Assembly (NCBI GenBank): GCA_945928575.1
Contig: CAMENP010000011.1
Location: forward strand, 1 to 64,000
From: an uncultured Butyrivibrio sp.
GTDB lineage: Bacteria > Bacillota > Clostridia > Lachnospirales > Lachnospiraceae
Direction: 5' to 3'
DNA length: 64,000 bases
A program made the translations under genes and the position numbers. Every line of letters starts with the position of its first letter. Position 1 is the first letter of the stretch. The notes beneath the pieces were generated by a model that did no database searches, was not told where the DNA came from, and was given only the letters and a program-made list of their open reading frames with translations. Positions 45,202-53,947 of this stretch are shown here, piece by piece.

Positions 45202-45798
45202 CTAAAATCCTCTTCCGATGCAAACCGTCAGAAAATATACATTAGAAACGCCGCCGGCTTTTAAGACCCCGGCGCACTCATCAATCGTAGTTCCGGTAGT
45301 ATAAATATCGTCCGTCAACAGGACTCTTCTATATTTTACACTATCTCCCATAATTTGAAAAGCATTATTTAAATTATGGACACGTTCTTTATCATTAAGT
45401 TCTTTCTGCGGCACGGTATTCTTCACACGCTTCAGTAACCCGTTATCAACCGGTATTCCGCTTAAGCGTGAAAGTTCATTTGCAAATATCTCCGCCTGGT
45501 TATACCCTCGCTTCCGGTATCTTGCTTTATGAAGCGGAACCGGAATTATAACTTCCGGTCTCCACAGTTTAAAATACCGTTCATACGAATTCAACGCACA
45601 TTCCGCATAAAATCCGGCATATTCACGCCTGTTATTATATTTGAATGCGTACATTGATTTTTTCATGGCATCCGTGTATGAGAACACCGCAACACCTCTG
45701 TCAAAAATATGCTCTTTACGCATACAGTCCGAACAATATTCCTGCGCTTCGTCTTCAAGTTTTTTACCGCATTTAAGACACGCCGGCTGTTTTATCAA
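45202..45798 (-). CDS. comF: ComF family phosphoribosyltransferase-like protein
   Basis: At least 198 residues from a TTG at 45798. The PRPP-loop motif VLLTDDIYTTGTTIDEC lies near the C-terminus and zinc fingers near the N-terminus. The open frame extends to 45939 and encodes YPRRCPVCDDILF and ICPEC, the first half of the normal ComF zinc finger, so the true protein almost surely begins near 45918. There an AAGGAAGG ribosome binding site precedes only ATA/ATA codons. ComF proteins act in DNA uptake in Bacillus. Coupled to recD2. Confidence 0.85.
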   Translation of the reverse strand: MIKQPACLKCGKKLEDEAQEYCSDCMRKEHIFDRGVAVFSYTDAMKKSMYAFKYNNRREYAGFYAECALNSYERYFKLWRPEVIIPVPLHKARYRKRGYNQAEIFANELSRLSGIPVDNGLLKRVKNTVPQKELNDKERVHNLNNAFQIMGDSVKYRRVLLTDDIYTTGTTIDECAGVLKAGGVSNVYFLTVCIGRGF

Positions 45799-45932
45799 TG
45801 TAATTTTACCTGAACACTCCGGGCATATCTTAGGTCTTTTTATCTGCCCCGGCGTAAAAAGAATATCGTCGCATACCGGGCATCTTCTTGGATATATAAT
45901 ATTATATATTTTAGATATTATTCCTTCCTTAA

Positions 45933-48200
45933 TTATATCTCAGCCTCCCTAATCCGTATATCAAGTGAAGAGAATCTCTTCTGTTCATTTTCATTGGAAA
46001 TCATATTGTAAAATGTCTGGTCGCTTCCCACAATGCATATGCATTTCCGCGCCCTTGTAACCGCAGTGTAAAGAATATTACGATTCATGAGCATTCTCGG
46101 CCCGTCAAGCAGCGGCAGTACGACCGCCGGATACTCGCTTCCCTGAGATTTATGTACCGTAACGGCATATGCATGTTCCAGTTCGTCGGCTTCTTTAAAT
46201 GAATATGTAACATATCTTTCTTCATCAAACCGCACCGTCATTTCAGACAGATACAGATTAATATTATCAACTATTCCCATGTCACCGTTGAAAACTCCCA
46301 TTCCGTTCTCAACCGGTATTCCGTTTCTTCCGCGCACTTCCCAGGGAATTTTATAATTATTTTTAATCTGCATAACTTTATCGCCTTCGCGGAAAATTAT
46401 GCTTCCTATCTCTTTCTCAACTTTGGAATTCGATGGGGGATTGAGGAACTGCTGCAGTACGGTATTCAGGCGTTCAACTCCAAGGCTTCCCTTTCTCGTC
46501 GGCGTAAGAACCTGCACATCGTTCGGACTGCAGTCCGTATACGCCGGAAGTTTTACTTTCACAAGTGTCACTAAAGCATTGATGATCGCGTTGGCATCCG
46601 CCCTCCTTATAAAAGGAAAATCCTTACTTGACGGCCCTATTTCAAAAAGTTCACCCTCGTTTATCTTATGAGCATTGACTACAATATCTCCGGCTTCTTC
46701 CTGTCTGAAAATCTTGGCGAGTCTTACCGTATTAAAACATCCCGACGCAATTATGTCTTTAAGGACATTGCCCGGTCCTACGGACGGGAGCTGGTTGGCA
46801 TCTCCGACCAGGATAAGTCTCGTGCCGTCCGCTATCGCTTTCAGGAGACTGTTCATAAGGAAAATATCGACCATTGACATCTCATCTATAATAACAACGT
46901 CTGTCTCAAGCGGATTGCTTTCATTGCGTTCAAATGAGGCATTGCTTATTTCATCCGATAAAGTTCCGGAAAGTTCAAGCATTCTGTGAATAGTCTGTGC
47001 TTCATGTCCTGTCGCTTCTGTCATTCTCTTAGCCGCGCGTCCGGTAGGCGCCGCGAGCATTATATCCATGCCTTTGCGTTCAAAATAACGTATTATGGTA
47101 TTAATCGTTGTTGTTTTACCTGTTCCGGGTCCACCGGTGATTATTACGATACCGCTTCCGGCCGATGCTCTTACGGCTTCCCTCTGCATAGCCTCCAGCG
47201 TTATATTTTCTTCTTTTTCAATGGAGTGCAGATCTTTTTCAAGTGTCTTGTCATCGGGCATATTCTCGAATTTCAGTGCAAGAAGTCTGTGTGCAATCGC
47301 AAGCTCCGTGTGATACACAGAATATAAGTAAACTGCCTTGGTTCCATCAACATCCCGCACCATTACCTTGCGGTCGATCATAAGGTCCGTCAGTATTTCC
47401 TCCGGATTATCGATAAATACGCCAAGCAGCCTTCCCGCTTCCTCTATAAGCGCATCCATCGGATAATATGTATGTCCGGCCGAAACTGCCGCCGATAAAG
47501 CATACAATATGCCGCTCTTGATGCGGAACGGTGAATTAAGCTCCATTCCCGAATTTCGCGCTATTTCATCAGCTATTTTAAAGCCCACGCCTTCCATATC
47601 ATCCGCTAACTTGTATGGATTATTCTGTATTATATCATATATTTTTTCACCGTATTCTTTGTATATCTTGACTGCAAGATTCATTCCTATTCCGAGTTTG
47701 CCCAAAAAAAGCATGGCATTGCGCATTCCTTTTTTCTCCGCTACCTGGTCTGCTATTTCCATTGCCATCCTGTTGCTTATTCCCTTGACCTGCGAAAGTT
47801 CTTCCGGATTCTCTTCTATCACTCTGAAAGTATCCATCTTGAAGTGGCGCACAATTCTTGCCGCAAGTGCCGGACCTACTCCTTTGATTGCGCCGGAACC
47901 GAGATACCGCTCAATGGAATCCATGTCTTCCGGTCTGCTTTCCTCATAGCTTGTAACTTTAAACTGGAGCCCGTATGTCTGATGCACCGTAAAATCGCCA
48001 TTGAAAACAACATATTCTCCTGCGTTAATAAGATGCAATGTTCCGACACAGACCATCTCATCTTCTATATCATCCGCATAATCCGGACATTCCGTCCGCA
48101 GGCGTTTTATTTCATCAGATGTAAGCGAGACATCAAGTATCGTATGTCCGTTGTCGCTGTTAGTATATATTATTTTCTCGACGTAACCTTTAATCTGCAT
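45933..48200 (-). CDS. recD2: RecD2-like ATP-dependent DNA helicase
   Basis: 755 residues. An N-terminal OB-like domain (~1-75), helix-hairpin-helix motifs (~100-210), Walker A GGPGTGKT at 356-363, a Walker B-type DEMSMVD, and the UvrD-like C-terminal motif TVHKSQGSEYP. This is the stand-alone SF1B 5'-3' helicase type, not the RecBCD subunit. The ATG follows AAGGGAGACGAAT. It occupies the place of comFA next to comF. Confidence 0.94.
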   Translation of the reverse strand: MQIKGYVEKIIYTNSDNGHTILDVSLTSDEIKRLRTECPDYADDIEDEMVCVGTLHLINAGEYVVFNGDFTVHQTYGLQFKVTSYEESRPEDMDSIERYLGSGAIKGVGPALAARIVRHFKMDTFRVIEENPEELSQVKGISNRMAMEIADQVAEKKGMRNAMLFLGKLGIGMNLAVKIYKEYGEKIYDIIQNNPYKLADDMEGVGFKIADEIARNSGMELNSPFRIKSGILYALSAAVSAGHTYYPMDALIEEAGRLLGVFIDNPEEILTDLMIDRKVMVRDVDGTKAVYLYSVYHTELAIAHRLLALKFENMPDDKTLEKDLHSIEKEENITLEAMQREAVRASAGSGIVIITGGPGTGKTTTINTIIRYFERKGMDIMLAAPTGRAAKRMTEATGHEAQTIHRMLELSGTLSDEISNASFERNESNPLETDVVIIDEMSMVDIFLMNSLLKAIADGTRLILVGDANQLPSVGPGNVLKDIIASGCFNTVRLAKIFRQEEAGDIVVNAHKINEGELFEIGPSSKDFPFIRRADANAIINALVTLVKVKLPAYTDCSPNDVQVLTPTRKGSLGVERLNTVLQQFLNPPSNSKVEKEIGSIIFREGDKVMQIKNNYKIPWEVRGRNGIPVENGMGVFNGDMGIVDNINLYLSEMTVRFDEERYVTYSFKEADELEHAYAVTVHKSQGSEYPAVVLPLLDGPRMLMNRNILYTAVTRARKCICIVGSDQTFYNMISNENEQKRFSSLDIRIREAEI

Positions 48201-48222
48201 ATTCGTCTCCCTTGTTCAAACG

Positions 48223-48262
48223 TAAAAAAGCCGCACGGGTTCCTATGGACCCCGGACGGCTC
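48223..48262 (-). terminator. Terminator of the mbl-flgF-flgG-flgJ operon
   Basis: AGCCGTCCGGG and CCCGTGCGGCT pair with a small internal mismatch and an 11-12 nt loop, followed by TTTTTTACG on the minus strand, just before recD2. Confidence 0.8.
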
Positions 48263-48279
48263 AATATGTTCAATTATCA

Positions 48280-48624
48280 TCAGATATTGTAATTTCTTTT
48301 CATCTGTTCGTAAAGCATCTTGGCGATTCCGATTCCATCGCCGCGCTCTGAAGCTATATCGGCATATTCCTGATAGAGCGTATCTTTAAACATATTAAGA
48401 TATGACGCAGAAGAATCGTCATCATTATCAGGGATAGTTTTTTCCATTCCTTTAATTGCCTGTTCTATAAAATATGATTCAAAAGTCTTACAGGCTTCCA
48501 TCAGTTCCTCATCGGTTGCCTTGGAATAATCTGTTGTTCCAAGTTTGTCCCTGAGGCTCTCAGTCGCGGAAGAATATGTCCCGTTGGTATACATATTGGA
48601 TAAACCGTTAATCATATCACTCAT
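48280..48624 (-). CDS. flgJ: FlgJ-like rod-binding protein
   Basis: 114 residues matching only the N-terminal rod-binding domain of FlgJ (ELMEACKTFESYFIEQAIKGM, DIASERGDGIGIAKMLYEQM). The muramidase half is absent, which is normal in many Firmicutes. The ATG follows AGGAGTAACGGCGC. Last gene of the operon. Confidence 0.85.
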   Translation of the reverse strand: MSDMINGLSNMYTNGTYSSATESLRDKLGTTDYSKATDEELMEACKTFESYFIEQAIKGMEKTIPDNDDDSSASYLNMFKDTLYQEYADIASERGDGIGIAKMLYEQMKRNYNI

Positions 48625-48636
48625 GCGCCGTTACTC

Positions 48637-49455
48637 CTATCTTCTAAGCTGGTTAGCCTGGCTGAGCATTTCGTCAGATGCCTGTATTGCCTTGGAGTTC
48701 ATCTCATAAGCTCTCTGTGCGACGATCATATTGATCATCTCATCGGCAACCTGTACATTAGATCCTTCCACACGTCCCTGCATAAGTGTGCTTTTCTTAA
48801 GGTTCGGATTATCGCCTTCTTCTACCGCAGGTCCGGAAGCATCCGTTACCTCATACATGGTATTACCGACACTGTTAAATCCCGCCGGATTGGTAACCTG
48901 ATAAAGTCCTATTCTTATTCCGAGGCTCTGAAGATTATTATTCGCATCCGGATAACATACTGTTCCGTCCGATGTAACTTTAATCTTGGACGGCTCATAT
49001 TCATCAGCACTGAATGTTATCGGCATTCCGTCTGAGTCAAGTACAGGATATCCTTCCTGTGTGCAAAGCATAAATCCATCCGAAGATACGGCCATCTGGA
49101 AATCTCCGTTACGCGTGTAATATGTATTACCGTCCGCTGCCTGCACTGCGAAAAATCCGTCGCCCTCTATTCCGAATCCAAAATCATTGGCTGTTTCAAG
49201 CATGGCGCCCTGTGTGAATCTCGTGGTAATGGAAGCATTACGCGTACCCGTTCCGACCTGTGCTCCTATCGGCTTATAATCGCCGTTGGCGCTTGTGGAA
49301 CGTGTCTGAAGTGTCTGATATAAAAGTGATTTGAATTCCGCAGTCGATGTCTTATATCCTGTGGAATTAACATTTGCTAAATTATTGGAAATTACATCCA
49401 AATTAGTCTGCTGGGCTCTCATTCCCGAGGCCGCAGTATATAATGATCTCATCAT
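48637..49455 (-). CDS. flgG: Flagellar basal-body rod protein FlgG
   Basis: 272 residues. Distal rod protein with N-terminal rod motif (MMRSLYTAASGMRAQQTNLD, SNNLANVNSTGYK) and C-terminal VEGSNVQVADEMINMIVAQR. Equivalent in position to flhP of B. subtilis. The ATG follows AAGGAGACTGACC. Confidence 0.92.
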   Translation of the reverse strand: MMRSLYTAASGMRAQQTNLDVISNNLANVNSTGYKTSTAEFKSLLYQTLQTRSTSANGDYKPIGAQVGTGTRNASITTRFTQGAMLETANDFGFGIEGDGFFAVQAADGNTYYTRNGDFQMAVSSDGFMLCTQEGYPVLDSDGMPITFSADEYEPSKIKVTSDGTVCYPDANNNLQSLGIRIGLYQVTNPAGFNSVGNTMYEVTDASGPAVEEGDNPNLKKSTLMQGRVEGSNVQVADEMINMIVAQRAYEMNSKAIQASDEMLSQANQLRR

Positions 49456-49490
49456 AATCCGGTCAGTCTCCTTCCGCCTTTATGAATGGC

Positions 49491-50261
49491 TTATACTCTT
49501 CCTAATGCAACAGATTTCTCAAGTGTGGAATCGATGGTCTGTATTACCTTCTGATTACTTTCGTAATCTCTGGTTATTGTGATCATATCAACCATCTCCG
49601 TAACGACATTCACATTGGATGCCTCTAAGTATCCCTGATGGACTTTACACTGTGCGTCCGTTGTCGTTGCGCCGTCAATGGCAATGTACATATTCTCGCC
49701 GAATTTCTTAAGATAGTTATAGTCTTCAAAATCCACAAGCTTTAACTGTGCTATTTCCTGTCCGTCGGCCGTTATTCTTCCGGACTCATCCACCGAAATC
49801 TTAACTCCTTCGGGAATATTTATAAGACCTCCATCTTCAGCCAGAACGAAATCGCCGTCCTTGGTCATCAGCACGCCCTGTGAGTTAACGGTAAAATTAC
49901 CGTCTCTGGTATAACGTACCGATTCATTTCCGTTTCTGTCAGCGTAGGATATTGCAAAGAATCCTTTCCCGCTAAGTGCCATATCATAGAGCTGTTCCGT
50001 TTCTTCCAGATTGCCGTCGCCATAATCGGTATATGTCTCACCGACCTTAACGCCGAGGCTCATTCTGCCTATATTCTGGTGAATATAATTAACGGAACTG
50101 TCATTAATCTTGATTCCGTATACAGAATCAAAACTCTGTGATGTTGAACCTTCCTTCTTATAAGCTGTTGTATCGGAATTAGCCATATTGTTGGTAACAA
50201 CATCAAGTCTATTCATCTGGTGAACCATACCTGTGCATGCCGTATACAAACTTCTAACCAT
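49491..50261 (-). CDS. flgF: Flagellar hook-basal body rod protein, FlgF/FlhO-like
   Basis: 256 residues of the same rod family: SLYTACTGMVHQMNRLDVVT, NNMANSDTTAYKKEG, and the C-terminal LEASNVNVVTEMVDMI. Equivalent to flhO next to mbl in B. subtilis. The ATG follows AAGGAGTAAGACAT. Confidence 0.88.
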   Translation of the reverse strand: MVRSLYTACTGMVHQMNRLDVVTNNMANSDTTAYKKEGSTSQSFDSVYGIKINDSSVNYIHQNIGRMSLGVKVGETYTDYGDGNLEETEQLYDMALSGKGFFAISYADRNGNESVRYTRDGNFTVNSQGVLMTKDGDFVLAEDGGLINIPEGVKISVDESGRITADGQEIAQLKLVDFEDYNYLKKFGENMYIAIDGATTTDAQCKVHQGYLEASNVNVVTEMVDMITITRDYESNQKVIQTIDSTLEKSVALGRV

Positions 50262-50291
50262 ATGTCTTACTCCTTTCGCTTATCTGATATA

Positions 50292-51278
50292 TTATCTCTC
50301 TCCTGCGAGGAACTCGATAAACTTACCTGTTCCTATTGCAACCGCAGTCATAGGGTCTTCAGCCGTCATCGTATTGATTCCGGTCTTCTCTTCGATCAAT
50401 TCTTCAAGTCCCTGAAGGAGGCTTCCTCCTCCGGTAAGTACCATTCCTCTGTCAGCTATATCCGCTGCAAGTTCAGGCGGTGTCTTTTCAAGAACGCTGT
50501 GGATAGCTTCAACGATCTGTGATGTAGCTTCCTTAAGCGCCTCTTCCGTCTCCGCGGAAGTAACGGTAACAGTCTTAGGAAGTCCTGTAACGAGGTTACG
50601 TCCTCTGATATCCATGGACACTACTTCTGCCCTCGGGAAAGCGCTTCCTATCTTAATCTTAATGTCCTCGGCGGTTCTCTCACCGATCAAAAGATTATGT
50701 TTCTTACGCATATAACGTACGATTGCCTCATCGAAGTCATCGCCCGCAATCTTAATGGATGTGCTGACAACAGTTCCTCCGAGTGATATGACCGCTATAT
50801 CAGTAGTACCGCCGCCGATATCAACTATCATATTACCGCACGGTCTTGATATATCTATTCCGGCTCCTATCGCTGCCGCAATAGGCTCCTCAATAATGGC
50901 AACCTCTCTGGCTCCTGCCTGATATGTTGCGTCCTCAACAGCCTTCTTCTCAACTTCGGTAACGCCGCTAGGTACACATACACTTATTCTAGGCTTCTTA
51001 AGCATCTTCTTGCCAAGTGCCTTCTGTATAAAGTACTTGAGCATCTTCTCCGTTACCGTGTAATCAGAGATAACACCCTGTCTGAGCGGTCTTACGGCAA
51101 CTATATTACCCGGAGTTCTTCCAAGCATAAGTCTTGCTTCCTCTCCAATAGCTTTAATCTTATTGGTATCTCTATCAAAAGCCACAACTGACGGCTCTTT
51201 CAAAACAACGCCCTTGCCTTTAATGTAGACAAGAATGCTGGCAGTTCCTAAATCAATTCCGATATCTGTACTTATCAT
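50292..51278 (-). CDS. mbl: MreB-family rod-shape protein (Mbl-like)
   Basis: 328 residues, actin-like ATPase: phosphate 1 motif DIGIDLGTASILVYIKGKGV, VDIGGGTTDIAVISLGG (~155), and adenosine motif MVLTGGGSLLQGLEEL (~285). It organises cell-wall synthesis in filaments. The mbl-flhO-flhP arrangement of Bacillus is kept. A strong sigma-28-type promoter lies upstream, so a cell-shape gene may be co-expressed with late flagellar genes. Confidence 0.92.
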   Translation of the reverse strand: MISTDIGIDLGTASILVYIKGKGVVLKEPSVVAFDRDTNKIKAIGEEARLMLGRTPGNIVAVRPLRQGVISDYTVTEKMLKYFIQKALGKKMLKKPRISVCVPSGVTEVEKKAVEDATYQAGAREVAIIEEPIAAAIGAGIDISRPCGNMIVDIGGGTTDIAVISLGGTVVSTSIKIAGDDFDEAIVRYMRKKHNLLIGERTAEDIKIKIGSAFPRAEVVSMDIRGRNLVTGLPKTVTVTSAETEEALKEATSQIVEAIHSVLEKTPPELAADIADRGMVLTGGGSLLQGLEELIEEKTGINTMTAEDPMTAVAIGTGKFIEFLAGER

Positions 51279-51344
51279 CGTGATCCCCTTTCGCTTTGTG
51301 TATTATTTTATATAAAGGTGTGTTCATTCTAAACATACATAAAC

Positions 51345-51373
51345 ATTATATACAATAATGCGTAAATTTAAAA
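51345..51373 (-). promoter_or_regulatory. Weak sigma-A-like promoter of mbl
   Basis: The minus strand has TTTTAA, 17 nt, TATAAT about 65 nt before mbl. The -10 is perfect and the -35 poor. Confidence 0.35.
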
Positions 51374-51426
51374 GAGGGAATTTACATAAATTTGAAAAAA
51401 GATTAAGTCCGGCGCTTACTATAATA

Positions 51427-51452
51427 ATATCGGCATTGCAGCGTAAAACTTA
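51427..51452 (-). promoter_or_regulatory. Sigma-28 promoter upstream of mbl operon
   Basis: The minus strand reads TAAG, 14 nt, GCCGATAT, identical to the sigma-28/sigma-D consensus apart from one base of the -35. It points at mbl-flgF-flgG-flgJ with a leader of about 140 nt. Confidence 0.75.
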
Positions 51453-51549
51453 ACATAGCCGGGAAAATTTTAGTGGGGATGAATAATTGGTATGCGCAGG
51501 TGTATTATATTTGACATTTTTGGAGTTGTAGTTGTGGTCTTAGTGTCTT

Positions 51550-51732
51550 AATTGATACTATTCTGAGTTTAAAATTCACCAATTCACACTTTTTTGCAGT
51601 TTTTGGGACATTTGGTATCAATTTGGCAGGTTTCGTATTGTAATATGTTAAACTCAATATGTATTTCAATATACTTAAGTTCATATATTATAGCCCTGTA
51701 GTATCGCATATAGCAAATAATTGACACCAAAT
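51550..51732. repeat. Three related GGTRTCAATT-like copies
   Basis: ATTTGGTATCAATT at 51610-51623, its inverted near-copy AATTGACACCAAAT at 51719-51732 (13 of 14 matches), and a shorter inverted AATTGATAC at 51550. They could be a regulator site set or the remnant of a palindrome-bounded element. Confidence 0.4.
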
Positions 51733-51817
51733 TGCTGATTTTGGCCAAAAAAGTATGAAAATATCGTATTGTACACCGTGAAATCTCCACCGGAAGATGG
51801 CCGGCACCGGCACCATC

Positions 51818-51854
51818 CAAAAATCAGCCTGCCGCGTTTCGCGGCAGGCTGATT
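51818..51854 (-). terminator. spoIIID terminator
   Basis: AATCAGCCTGCCGCG and CGCGGCAGGCTGATT form a 15 bp perfect stem with a 3 nt loop, followed by TTTTT on the minus strand. Confidence 0.92.
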
Positions 51855-51860
51855 CAGGCT

Positions 51861-52112
51861 CTATCTCATATGTGAATATTTCTCTTTGGTTGCCATTCCC
51901 CCACGGATATGGCGTTCCGACTTATTAACGTCAAGTACCTTGCGCGCCTGTGCGGCAAGCACCGGATTGATTCCCGCAAGGCGTTCGGTTACATCCTTAT
52001 GTACCGTGCTCTTGCTGATGCCGAATTCCTTGGCAGTCTGTCTGACGGTGGTTTTATTCTCTATTATGTACTCCGCCATCTTTATCGCTCTTTCTTCGAT
52101 ATACTCCTTCAA
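51861..52112 (-). CDS. spoIIID: Sporulation transcriptional regulator SpoIIID
   Basis: 83 residues. A small mother-cell DNA-binding protein with helix-turn-helix VRQTAKEFGISKSTVHKDVT and the conserved KVLDVNKSERHIRGGMATK. TTG start after AGGGGGAACCCG. It controls sigma-E/sigma-K regulon genes, so the organism is, or descends from, a spore former. Followed by a strong terminator. Confidence 0.95.
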   Translation of the reverse strand: MKEYIEERAIKMAEYIIENKTTVRQTAKEFGISKSTVHKDVTERLAGINPVLAAQARKVLDVNKSERHIRGGMATKEKYSHMR

Positions 52113-52179
52113 CGGGTTCCCCCTGCATCACTGTTTGTACATTGTATGCAGAGTATATGAAAATATGAATCCGGGAGTG

Positions 52180-53736
52180 TCACTCTCCGTTAATCTTCTC
52201 AATGATCCTGACCGCATGTTTGCCCATCGCCGCGGCGGTAGGAACCCCACCCGGATACCTGAGCCAGTGGCTTGCCAGAACAACATTCCGCAGGCCGCGG
52301 ATACCGCTTGAAAGAAACGCATTGCGGTTTGTGGCGGTTGTGATAAACCGCATGTATGCACCCTTGTAACAGTTGTCACGGTGCGCATACGTTGCCGGCG
52401 TCCAGCAGTCAATAACCTTGATTCTGTCGGCATACTGCGGAAATTTGGTTTCTATCCTATAACGGATGGCCTCGGCAATATTATTTTTCATCATATTGTA
52501 GCGGTCGCGGTTCTCGTAAAGCTTCTCCCAGAAACGATAATCTTCCTTATATTGAACAATGCTGCACTGCAAAACCGTATGACCCTTTGGCGCGATAAAA
52601 TCGCCGTAAACCCTGTAGTTCTTCACGCATATCCTGTCATACGAATGACAGCCGACATCCACCGGTTCGCAGTCAAAAGAAAGTGTGTCATCAATTTCAT
52701 CAACCGGCGAATCCACGGCAAATGCAGCCTGAAAAGAACTGTAAACAGGGTTGTTTTTGCGGTCCTTATAGACGGCGCGCACGGAGCGCGGTGTGTATTT
52801 TTTGCCAAGTAACGTATTAAACGTATAATTTATGTCACATGCGCAGATTATGTAATCCGCCTCGATCTGCGTTCCGTCAGCGAGTTCGATTCCCTTTGCA
52901 TTTCTCGCAGTTATCTTCTTCATCGAATAGAAATTGACGGATTTCTTATCAAATACCGGGATATTCATATTGAACTTGCGTTTATCTATTATAATCGAGG
53001 ATACCGGGGAATTAAAATGAAGAACCCCGCCAAGCTCGTTAAACTGTTTTTCCATTCTCCTGACAATCTCAACCGAGCCGCCTTTAAGCAGATCCCCGTT
53101 GCCCGCCGTGAAAAAAGCATACGCCATCACAAGCCAGTACGCCTCGTACTCCTTGGCCATAAAATCAAGCATGACCTTCTTAAGAAGCGGATGTTTAAAG
53201 CGTCCGGACAAATCCTCAAGATTCATCCCCATATATTCAATCATGGTTTTCAGAATCTTACTGTGGTTTCCCGAACCGCCCAGCTCTTTGAACGCGTCAA
53301 ATATATCAAGCGCGTTCTCGCGCGGCTCCTGAAGATTGACACCCAGTTTAGTATATTCTATGAAACGATGGATTTCTTCGCCATCCTCCGGCGAAAGCTC
53401 CAGCATTTCCTTCTCCGTCCGGTCAATATCGCGCCACAGCGTAATCGTCTGCCCGTCAAGTTCCGAACGGTAAAAAGAATCGCGCTCAATGAAGTCTTCC
53501 CCGTCGCGGATCACTCCAAGCTCCTGCCAGATGCCGTACTGCGGTGTGTCAGGCTTCGTTCCGGTCAGCCAGTGAATGCAGTTATCGATGAAATAATCTC
53601 CCCTTCGCCAGCCGCTGCAGCTTCCGCCGGCGACCGGATTTTTCTCATAGATTTCGGCTGACATTCCGGCCATAAGACTGTATATTCCCGCGGCAAGACC
53701 TGCAATGCCTCCGCCGACAATGACTACCTTTTTCAT
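52180..53736 (-). CDS. CrtI-like NAD(P)/FAD-dependent oxidoreductase
   Basis: 518 residues. FAD-binding Rossmann start KKVVIVGGGIAGLAAGIYSL, then EIYEKNPVAGGSCSGWRRGD typical of the phytoene desaturase/isomerase superfamily, and a C-terminal FAD segment (FLSSGIRGLRNVVLASHWLR). No other carotenoid genes are nearby, so the substrate is unknown. It reads toward spoIIID on the same strand with a 67 nt gap. Confidence 0.8.
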   Translation of the reverse strand: MKKVVIVGGGIAGLAAGIYSLMAGMSAEIYEKNPVAGGSCSGWRRGDYFIDNCIHWLTGTKPDTPQYGIWQELGVIRDGEDFIERDSFYRSELDGQTITLWRDIDRTEKEMLELSPEDGEEIHRFIEYTKLGVNLQEPRENALDIFDAFKELGGSGNHSKILKTMIEYMGMNLEDLSGRFKHPLLKKVMLDFMAKEYEAYWLVMAYAFFTAGNGDLLKGGSVEIVRRMEKQFNELGGVLHFNSPVSSIIIDKRKFNMNIPVFDKKSVNFYSMKKITARNAKGIELADGTQIEADYIICACDINYTFNTLLGKKYTPRSVRAVYKDRKNNPVYSSFQAAFAVDSPVDEIDDTLSFDCEPVDVGCHSYDRICVKNYRVYGDFIAPKGHTVLQCSIVQYKEDYRFWEKLYENRDRYNMMKNNIAEAIRYRIETKFPQYADRIKVIDCWTPATYAHRDNCYKGAYMRFITTATNRNAFLSSGIRGLRNVVLASHWLRYPGGVPTAAAMGKHAVRIIEKINGE

Positions 53737-53872
53737 TAATAATTTCCTCCGTATTCTTAGCTGTTATTAATTATATAATATACATATTTATCAATAACTT
53801 CAATGTAAATATTAAAAATATAAGTTTTAAAGCTTTTTTTGTAATTTAGATAAAAAATTTAGATTTATTTTA

Positions 53873-53900
53873 TTGATTTTGAAAACGAATTATGTATAAT
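53873..53900 (+). promoter_or_regulatory. Promoter of pckA
   Basis: TTGATT, 16 nt, TATAAT with an extended TG before the -10, about 47 nt before pckA. Confidence 0.65.
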
Positions 53901-53947
53901 ATGAAAAGAGAAATACACACTAAGAAAGAAAAGAGGTAAATGCAAAA

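Larger units (their letters stand above)
51279..51817. other. Intergenic region mbl-spoIIID
   Basis: 539 AT-rich bases without a credible gene; a 78-codon minus-strand frame at 51584-51820 looks accidental. Near mbl it holds a sigma-28-type and a weak sigma-A-type promoter. The remainder has three related copies of a GGTRTCAATT-like sequence (see repeat). No tRNA or known RNA was recognised. Confidence 0.6.

Noticed and set aside
51584-51820. 78-codon minus-strand frame in the mbl-spoIIID gap
   Set aside because: AT-rich, runs into the region next to the spoIIID terminator, and has no credible start context or recognisable product.
53017-53661. 214-codon plus-strand frame opposite the CrtI-like oxidoreductase
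   Set aside because: Antisense to conserved FAD-protein sequence, without ribosome binding site or family likeness.
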